Source: Nitrososphaerota archaeon (lineage in GTDB: Archaea; Thermoproteota; EX4484-205; JAAOZP01). Taken from it: DNA of 64,000 nt. The stretch is taken from contig JAAOZP010000004.1 in the NCBI GenBank assembly GCA_011605725.1, positions 185,739 through 249,738 of the forward strand, in the 5' to 3' direction. The position numbers and the translations under genes are program-made. Position 1 is the first letter of the stretch, and every line of letters begins with the position of its first letter. Positions 58,337 through 64,000 of the stretch are shown one piece after another. The notes under the pieces were generated by a model. That model made no database searches. It was given only the letters and a program-made list of their open reading frames with translations, and had not been told where the DNA came from.

Positions 58337-59815
58337 TTGAAAGTACTTCTAGTCGGTAGCGGTGGACGGGAGCATGCTATAGCTAAAGCATTCTATAATA
58401 GTGGTTATGAACCTAAGCTCTTCTGCGTATCGGAGCTTGTAAACCCTGGCATCAACCGAATCGTTAAGGAAACCGGTGGAGAATATTACGTTGGGAACCC
58501 GAATAATCCTGAGACAGTTTTCCAAACCGCTGCCAGAGCTGGTGTAGACTTCGTATTCATTGGTCCTGAAGAGCCTAATTTCCGAGGTGTCCCAGACAAG
58601 CTTGAGGAAGAAGGAATACCCTGCATAGGTGCTAACAGGGAGGTTGCTGAAATAGAGATGTCTAAAGCAAGCATGAGAGATCTTCAGTGGAAATACATGA
58701 TTCCAGGAAGACTTTGGTATAAGAAGTTTAAAACATTTGAAGAAGCTGTTCCATACGTTGAAGAGTATGCTGAGAGCGTTGCCTTAAAGCCTGCGAGACA
58801 AGTCGGGGGCAAGGGTGTTAAAGTGATAGAGGACTTTCAAGTCTATTTAAAGGAGGAGAAGAAGAGGGTGAAGAAGAAGCATGTAGAATCCATCTATAGA
58901 GACTACATGAAGGGTTACGACGACGTGGATTTCAAAATATTGATAGAGGAGAGGGTTTGGGGGCCAGAGTATACTTTGCAATGCTTTACTGATGGTAGGA
59001 CAGTAATCCCGATGCCGGCGGTCCAGGATAACAAGCATGCTTTCGACGGTGACTTAGGTCCAGAGACGGGTGGAATGGGTTCTATAGCTTGTGGCATGAA
59101 CCTTAAGTGGAGTGTTAACGACGATAGGGCAATACTTACTGAGGAGGAGATTGAGAAGTCTACTGAAATAGTTAGGATGATGGTTGAGGCGATTCAGAAA
59201 GAAACTGGCCGTAAATACCATGGTGTTGTTGCTGGGCAAATGATGCTCACCTCAATATGGGGTCCTACAATAATAGAAATGTACTCTAGGCTCGGTGACC
59301 CTGAAGCCCTTAACGTGTTGGCTGTTTTGAAAACCGATTTGGTTGAGATATGTGAGGCAATAATAAGCGAGAAACTGAACACTATTAGGGTAGAGTTTGA
59401 AGAGAAAGCGACAGTCGTTAAAGCGGTCTCGCCGGAGGGATATCCTTTGAACAGAGACCTTGCAAAAGGGCATCCGGCTATAGTTGACGAAGAAGAGGGT
59501 GTTTTCTGGGCTTCGGCGCATTTGAGAGAAGACGGTGTAGTAGAGACTGGGGGATCAAGGCTCATAGAGTGTCTCGGTGTTGCTGAGTCTATTCCGGAAG
59601 CCAGCCTTATTGCTGAAAGGCTTACTTCTAAAGCACGGTTGGCAGACGGCTGGGGTCTATTTCATAGAAGCGACATCGGTTCAGAGAAGTCTCTGGAGAG
59701 AAGGATAATGCTTGCCAACATGGCTAGGGAAATATACAAGTATAGGGAGAGAAAAGGTATTCTTGGAAAAAGAATTATATGGATTCCTGGAAAAGGCTTG
59801 GAAGAGGTTGGCTAG
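58337..59815 (+). CDS. purD: Glycinamide ribonucleotide synthetase (GAR synthetase)
   Basis: 492 residues from TTG 58337, longer than bacterial PurD (about 430). [20 protein letters not shown] is the N-terminal motif. [20 protein letters not shown] is the ATP-grasp lysine loop, and [40 protein letters not shown] the catalytic core. An insert around 165-190 ([20 protein letters not shown]) and a C-terminal extension ([19 protein letters not shown]) account for the length. Couples phosphoribosylamine with glycine. Confidence 0.93.
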   Translation: MKVLLVGSGGREHAIAKAFYNSGYEPKLFCVSELVNPGINRIVKETGGEYYVGNPNNPETVFQTAARAGVDFVFIGPEEPNFRGVPDKLEEEGIPCIGANREVAEIEMSKASMRDLQWKYMIPGRLWYKKFKTFEEAVPYVEEYAESVALKPARQVGGKGVKVIEDFQVYLKEEKKRVKKKHVESIYRDYMKGYDDVDFKILIEERVWGPEYTLQCFTDGRTVIPMPAVQDNKHAFDGDLGPETGGMGSIACGMNLKWSVNDDRAILTEEEIEKSTEIVRMMVEAIQKETGRKYHGVVAGQMMLTSIWGPTIIEMYSRLGDPEALNVLAVLKTDLVEICEAIISEKLNTIRVEFEEKATVVKAVSPEGYPLNRDLAKGHPAIVDEEEGVFWASAHLREDGVVETGGSRLIECLGVAESIPEASLIAERLTSKARLADGWGLFHRSDIGSEKSLERRIMLANMAREIYKYRERKGILGKRIIWIPGKGLEEVG

Positions 59816-59819
59816 AAAA

Positions 59820-60251
59820 ATGGCTAAGGTGGCTGTTATAATAGGAAGCAAGTCGGATGAAGAGCTGGGTAAAAACATAGTGGATTTTCTGGAAGACTTC
59901 GGTGTTGAGTGTGACTACAGGGTTCTCTCCGCCCACAGGAATCCTGAGGAGCTAGACAGGTTTGTTAAAAATAGTGATGCACAGGTTTTCATTGCTGTCG
60001 CAGGTCTCTCAGCTGCTCTGCCGGGAGTAATAGCATCCAAGACTGTGAAGCCGGTGATAGGTGTTCCAAAGGAGGTTAAGCTAGGAGGACTCGACTCTTT
60101 ACTCTCAATTGTCCAAATGCCGCCGGGAATACCTGTTGCTACAGTCGGCATAGATAATTGGAAGAACGCGGCGATACTCGCATTAGAAATACTCTCCTTG
60201 AAACATCCTGAACTCATGGAGAAACTTCTCGAGGAGAGGAGGAGAAATTGA
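59820..60251 (+). CDS. purE: N5-CAIR mutase (class I PurE)
   Basis: From ATG 59820: [20 protein letters not shown], then [20 protein letters not shown] and [60 protein letters not shown]. The SAHR and GxxxxLpGviA motifs are complete. Class I enzymes need PurK in bacteria; no purK is seen here, so it may act as a direct AIR carboxylase. Overlaps purS by four bases. Confidence 0.94.
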   Translation: MAKVAVIIGSKSDEELGKNIVDFLEDFGVECDYRVLSAHRNPEELDRFVKNSDAQVFIAVAGLSAALPGVIASKTVKPVIGVPKEVKLGGLDSLLSIVQMPPGIPVATVGIDNWKNAAILALEILSLKHPELMEKLLEERRRN

Positions 60252-60490
60252 AGATCAGGGCAGAGGTTAGGCTTAAGCCTGGGCATTTCGATCCTGAGGG
60301 GGATGTGACTGCAAAGTCTCTTAGAGAGCTAGGTTTTCCTGTGGATGCTGTTAAAGTTGGCAAAGTATACGTTTTAGATGTTAAAGTTAACAGTAAAGAA
60401 GAAGCATTAAGACTGACTGAAGAAATGTGTAGAAAGCTTTTGGCAAATCCTGTTAAGGATGATTATACTATAGAGGTGCTTAACACCTGA
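60248..60490 (+). CDS. purS: FGAM synthetase subunit PurS
   Basis: 80 residues from TTG 60248: [80 protein letters not shown] complete PurS: it bridges PurL and PurQ. Its stop overlaps the likely purL start. Confidence 0.94.
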   Translation: MKIRAEVRLKPGHFDPEGDVTAKSLRELGFPVDAVKVGKVYVLDVKVNSKEEALRLTEEMCRKLLANPVKDDYTIEVLNT

Positions 60491-60503
60491 AGCCGGGCTT
60501 CAG
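60487..60503. promoter_or_regulatory. Inverted repeat at the purS stop / purL start
   Basis: CTGAAGCCGGGCTTCAG is a perfect inverted repeat with a single central base (hairpin of 7 pairs with a CGG loop). It covers the purS stop and the presumed purL start, so it could modulate coupled translation. Confidence 0.45.
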
Positions 60504-62838
60504 AAAAAAGCTTTATGAAGACTTAGAGGTTTATGCAATAGAGCTTGCTTCAGCAGAAGACGATGACCTTCTTGAAATAAGTAGAAGGATGGGGCTTAAC
60601 ATAAGTCTTGATAGAATGAAGTATTTGAAACAGTATTTCAAAGATAGGCCTCTAACGGACGTAGAGTTGGAGATGATTGCGCAAACATGGTCGGAGCACT
60701 GCTTCCACAACGTTTTCAAAGGAGACGTTTTAACGGATGACGGGCGTTTAATCCACAGTATTTTGAAAACATACATAATGAGGGCTACAAGGGAGCTCAA
60801 CAAGGAATGGTGTATATCCGTTTTTGAAGACAACGCTGGAATAGTCGATTTCGACAACGGTTACGCTATAGCCGCTAAAGTCGAGACGCATAATCATCCT
60901 TCTGCAGTAGAGCCTTTCGGCGGGGCTGCAACAGGAGTTGGAGGAGTGATAAGGGATATCCTCGGAGTCTGGGGTGAGCCGGTTGCTCTGACAGATGTGC
61001 TCTGCTTCGGCCCATTAGATATTAAGTATGAGGACTTGCCGCCAGGGGTCAAGCATCCTCGTTACATTTACAGGGGGGTTGTAGCTGGAATAGGGAGTTA
61101 CGGCAATAATATGGGTATTCCGACAGTATCTGGAGCCATATTTTTCGACAAAGGTTATACTGGAAATGTAGTTGTTTACTGCGGTTGCATCGGAATACTT
61201 CCTAAGGATTCGTATGTGAGAAATACTTGCGAAGGAGATTTTGCAGTATTGGCAGGTGGTAGAACAGGTAGGGATGGTATTCATGGTGTAACTTTCGCAT
61301 CAGTAGAGCTTACTGAGGAATCTGAAGAACTTAGGTCAGCTGTTCAAATACCGAATCCGATCGTTGAAGAGAGACTTAGAAGAGCAATAATCCAAATAAG
61401 GGACGAAAGGCTGGCTTCTGGAATAACGGATCTTGGTGGTGGAGGCCTATCCTGTGCTGCGGGGGAAATGGCTTACAGGTCAGGCTTAGGAGTTGACATT
61501 GACCTGGATAGGGTTCTCCTTAAAACGCCAGACATGGCTCCTTGGGAAATATGGGTATCGGAGTCTCAGGAGAGGATGCTACTTTCTGTCCCGGAGAAAA
61601 ACCTTATGAGGGTTATTGAAATATTTAATGAAGAAGATGTTGAAGCAAGTGTCGTCGGAAGATTCGTTGAAACGGGCAGGGTCAGGGTTTTTGCAAAGGG
61701 ACGTACTGTGTGCGACCTAGATTTAAAATTCCTCTTCAATCCTCCGAAAGTTACTAGGAAAGCAAGATTGCCGAAGCCTGCGCATAGTGAAGTTAATTTA
61801 GATGAACCAAGGGATCTTGGAGAGGAATTGCTTAAGCTGTTATCTGAACCAAATATTAGGAGCAAGGAAGATGTTATCAGGACTTACGATCATGAGGTTA
61901 GAGGATGTACTGTTATTAAGCCAGTATATGGTGATGAGGCTGGTCCAAGCGATGCTGCAGTAATAAAGCCTTTGAAAGACTCTTGGAAAGGAATTGCAAT
62001 CTCCTGTGGGATAAACCCGTTTTATCCAGACCCGTACTGGATGGTTGCGAACTCGATAGAAGAGGCTGTTAGAAACAATGTTGCAGTCGGAGGCAGGAGA
62101 ATAGCTCTCTTAGACAACTTTGTCTGGGGAAGTCCTGAGAATGAAGACAACATGGGTATGCTCCTCAAAGCAGTTGAAGCATGCTATGACTTTTCGAAAG
62201 CTCTAGATGCTCCATTCATATCTGGAAAAGACAGCTTATATAACGAGTCTCCCCTGGGAGCCGTGAGGCCAACTCTCCTAATAACAGGCATCGGCATAAT
62301 ATCTGATGTTAGAAAGGTAGTTACTCCGAGCTTTAAGGAAGAAGATAATCCAATCTACATGTTGGGCTTAACCAAAGAGGAACTCAGGGGGTCTGCCTAC
62401 CTGAGGCACAAAGGAGTAGACGGTGGAGAAGTGCCAAGGGTTGATGGAGTGATTTCTAAGAGAATAATTGATACGCTGATAAGAGTAATTGACGAACAGC
62501 TTGTCCTATCCTGCCATGATCTTTCTGAAGGTGGTTTGGGAGTTGCTGCGGCAGAGATGGTTGTAGCATCTAAAAACCTGGGAGCGGAGATTCACTTGCG
62601 CAAAGTGCTTTCAGGAACTCGCAGGAGCGATTTTATTCTATTCTCCGAATCAGCTTCAAGATTCCTGGTTGAGGTGGACAGAAGCAGGTATAAGCGGTTT
62701 GAAGAATTCTTCTCAGGACTACCGTTTAGCAAAATAGGCAGGGTAGTAAAGGGAGCTGGGCTTCGAATAATCGATTTAAACAGCAGGGTAAGCGAGCTAA
62801 GCAGTCGAGAGATAAAAAAGGCCTGGAGAGGCTATTAA
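60487..62838 (+). CDS. purL: FGAM synthetase large subunit PurL, probable CTG start
   Basis: The conserved family N-terminus (YEDLEVYAIELASAEDDDLL, EISRRMGLNISLDRMKYLKQ) begins upstream of the first ATG (60589). No ATG, GTG or TTG occurs between the in-frame stop at 60481 and 60589. CTG 60487 lies eight bases after a GAGGTG ribosome-binding site and overlaps the purS stop (CTGA), so CTG is the likely start; 783 residues. ATP/FGAR motifs: ETHNHPSAVEPFGGAATGVG, GVTFASVELTEESEEL, DLGGGGLSCAAGEMAYRSG and CHDLSEGGLGVAAAEMVVAS. Small PurL form, working with PurS and PurQ. Confidence 0.9.
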   Translation: MKPGFRKKLYEDLEVYAIELASAEDDDLLEISRRMGLNISLDRMKYLKQYFKDRPLTDVELEMIAQTWSEHCFHNVFKGDVLTDDGRLIHSILKTYIMRATRELNKEWCISVFEDNAGIVDFDNGYAIAAKVETHNHPSAVEPFGGAATGVGGVIRDILGVWGEPVALTDVLCFGPLDIKYEDLPPGVKHPRYIYRGVVAGIGSYGNNMGIPTVSGAIFFDKGYTGNVVVYCGCIGILPKDSYVRNTCEGDFAVLAGGRTGRDGIHGVTFASVELTEESEELRSAVQIPNPIVEERLRRAIIQIRDERLASGITDLGGGGLSCAAGEMAYRSGLGVDIDLDRVLLKTPDMAPWEIWVSESQERMLLSVPEKNLMRVIEIFNEEDVEASVVGRFVETGRVRVFAKGRTVCDLDLKFLFNPPKVTRKARLPKPAHSEVNLDEPRDLGEELLKLLSEPNIRSKEDVIRTYDHEVRGCTVIKPVYGDEAGPSDAAVIKPLKDSWKGIAISCGINPFYPDPYWMVANSIEEAVRNNVAVGGRRIALLDNFVWGSPENEDNMGMLLKAVEACYDFSKALDAPFISGKDSLYNESPLGAVRPTLLITGIGIISDVRKVVTPSFKEEDNPIYMLGLTKEELRGSAYLRHKGVDGGEVPRVDGVISKRIIDTLIRVIDEQLVLSCHDLSEGGLGVAAAEMVVASKNLGAEIHLRKVLSGTRRSDFILFSESASRFLVEVDRSRYKRFEEFFSGLPFSKIGRVVKGAGLRIIDLNSRVSELSSREIKKAWRGY

Positions 62839-62839
62839 A

Positions 62840-63634
62840 ATGGATGCTGGAAAATTTAGGGCAATAGTTTTAAGAACCGGCGGCACAAACTGTGACCTTG
62901 AAACTAAGATAGCATTAGAAGAAATGGGTGTTAAAACAGAGATAGTCCATATGAACAAGATAGAAAGTAAGAGTCTTCTCGACTATCATTTGATTGTTTT
63001 TCCCGGAGGGTTCTCCTATGGCGATTATGTGAGGGCTGGTGCAGTATGGGGCAAGAGAGTTTTTACAAGGCTCAGGGAACAGCTTGAAAAATTCATAGAT
63101 GAAGGTAGATTAATGCTTGGAATCTGCAATGGTTTTCAAGTTCTTGTTGAAGCAGGAGTACTGCCTGGAGATGGGATTGGCGAAACTCCTCTAGTGGCTC
63201 TCGCTACAAACTCTTCGGCAAAGTATGAATGCAGATGGGTTTGGCTAAGGGTGGAGAACAATCGGACACCGTTCACGCTCGCGATGGAAAAGGGCGAAGT
63301 TCTTAAGATCCCCATTGGGCATGCTGAAGGCAGGTTCTTAACCGACGAAAAAACCCTCGAGAAGCTTAAGGAAGGAAGTCAAATAGTTTTTAAATATGTT
63401 CTTCCAAATGGTGAAGATGCTAACGGCCTATATCCCTATAATCCCAACGGCTCCCTCTACGACATCGCTGGAATCTGCAATAGGAATGGAAACATCATGG
63501 GGATGATGCCTCACCCGGAAAGAGCCTTCTTCGGCTGGCAGCTTCCGGAATGGGGTGAAGCTCCTCCTGAAAGAGGCGACGGAAGAAAAGTATTCGAAAG
63601 CGTAATCGAATACTTAGAAAATAACATAAGCTAA
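62840..63634 (+). CDS. purQ: FGAM synthetase glutaminase subunit PurQ
   Basis: 264 residues. FPGGFSYGDYVRAGAVWGKR and LMLGICNGFQVLVEAGVLPG with the nucleophile cysteine in GICNGFQ; IPIGHAEGRFLTDEKTLEKL and GMMPHPERAFFGWQLPEWGE hold the histidine and glutamate of the triad. It begins one base after purL. Completes the PurSLQ complex. Confidence 0.95.
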   Translation: MDAGKFRAIVLRTGGTNCDLETKIALEEMGVKTEIVHMNKIESKSLLDYHLIVFPGGFSYGDYVRAGAVWGKRVFTRLREQLEKFIDEGRLMLGICNGFQVLVEAGVLPGDGIGETPLVALATNSSAKYECRWVWLRVENNRTPFTLAMEKGEVLKIPIGHAEGRFLTDEKTLEKLKEGSQIVFKYVLPNGEDANGLYPYNPNGSLYDIAGICNRNGNIMGMMPHPERAFFGWQLPEWGEAPPERGDGRKVFESVIEYLENNIS

Positions 63635-63737
63635 GCTTAAAAAGATTTTACCTTAAACTCGAAGTTTTGCTTTTATGAAATTCGAGCTTTCGTCATGTAA
63701 CAGTTATGCTTATAAATGAAACCTTCCTCATCTTAAA

Positions 63738-64000
63738 ATGGTAGTATTGGCTTCGTCTTCGAAGTTGAAGAGAGAAGTAATCCGGTTGCTGAAAGAGGAT
63801 GAGGAGTTTAGATACGCTATAGCTGGCCTAGTGGGGCTCGATGAAATACTGAAGAGAACTGCTGAGCACGATAGGAAGTTCAACGAAATCCTGGAGAGAC
63901 TGGCTGAACACGATAAGAAGTTTGAAGAGATCTTCGAAAGGTTTGCTGAGCACGATAGGAAGTTCAACGAAATCCTGGAGAGACTGGCTGAACACGATAA
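63738..64000 (+). CDS. Coiled-coil repeat protein (DUF3782-like), 3' end outside window
   Basis: From ATG 63738: VVLASSSKLKREVIRLLKED, EEFRYAIAGLVGLDEILKRT, then tandem repeats of about 11-12 residues: AEHDRKFNEILERL, AEHDKKFEEIFERF, AEHDRKFNEILERL, AEHDK. The repeat DNA is itself near-identical (33-base units). Archaeal proteins with this layout often end in a PD-(D/E)XK nuclease domain (DUF3782), but that part is beyond the window. ACTTATAAATGAAACC at about 63710 is its TATA box. Confidence 0.7.
   Translation, partial: MVVLASSSKLKREVIRLLKEDEEFRYAIAGLVGLDEILKRTAEHDRKFNEILERLAEHDKKFEEIFERFAEHDRKFNEILERLAEHD

Noticed and set aside
1..64000. rRNA, complete tRNA or CRISPR array
   Set aside because: Looked for conserved rRNA segments, paired D/T arms with CCA-type ends, and regularly spaced direct repeats; none found apart from the doubtful T arm at 15220.

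Overview
The window comes from an archaeal chromosome, most likely a thermophilic member of the TACK/Thermoproteota side. The evidence is a two-domain CDC48/VAT ATPase, a fused 2-oxoacid:ferredoxin oxidoreductase, a membrane pyrophosphatase, SfsA, UPF0182, a dense set of VapBC/RelBE/HicAB/HepT-MntA toxin-antitoxin pairs, frequent TTG and GTG starts, and AT-rich TATA-like boxes just upstream of genes. I cannot place it at genus level. No rRNA, complete tRNA or CRISPR array was seen.

Layout. Positions 1 to about 32.3 kb form an accessory region, with a few intact household genes (M50 protease, sfsA, korAB, an NADH-dehydrogenase-like flavoprotein) between gene fragments. It holds about twelve toxin-antitoxin loci, some intact and some decayed. 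It also holds a GH2 beta-mannosidase remnant, an AAA/DUF4143 ATPase remnant, a broken ccdA, fragments of cutA, hicA and a radical SAM gene, the C-terminal remnant of a DNA methylase, a cysteine-rich secreted protein, and unknown membrane or surface genes. A small-protein family has one intact copy (25.4 kb) and six broken copies. From 32.3 kb to the end the window is almost entirely intact core genes. These are cdc48; a DtxR/MntR regulator with a metal ABC transporter; an ECF-type membrane protein; a HypE/AIR-synthase relative; UPF0182; two TIM-barrel isomerases; a TudS-like protein; a proton pyrophosphatase; a DUF89 phosphatase; an HtpX-like protease; and a sugar nucleotidyltransferase. From 52 to 63.6 kb lies a purine-synthesis cluster: purM, two Lrp-type effector-domain proteins, ybjQ, then purC, purF1, purF2, purD, purE, purS, purL and purQ.

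The main unexplained signal is a short palindrome, TAGCGCGCGCTA, with close variants (TAGCGTGCGCTA/TAGCGCACGCTA and shortened forms). It occurs more than 30 times, almost only in the accessory region and in a few core intergenic gaps. In many places it lies exactly where a recognisable gene stops being recognisable: GH2, DUF4143 ATPase, CcdA, HicA, CutA, radical SAM, DNA methylase and small-family fragments. It therefore looks like a mark left at, or used for, gene breakage and rejoining, and not like an ordinary regulatory site. No element-encoded enzyme that could explain it is visible here.

A second pattern is single-base frameshifts, mostly in homopolymer runs, in accessory genes only; the core genes downstream are unbroken. 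In the purine cluster two points stand out. A second PurF copy has lost its glutaminase nucleophile and oxyanion residues but keeps the PRPP site. PurL has a conserved N-terminus that lies upstream of any ATG, GTG or TTG.
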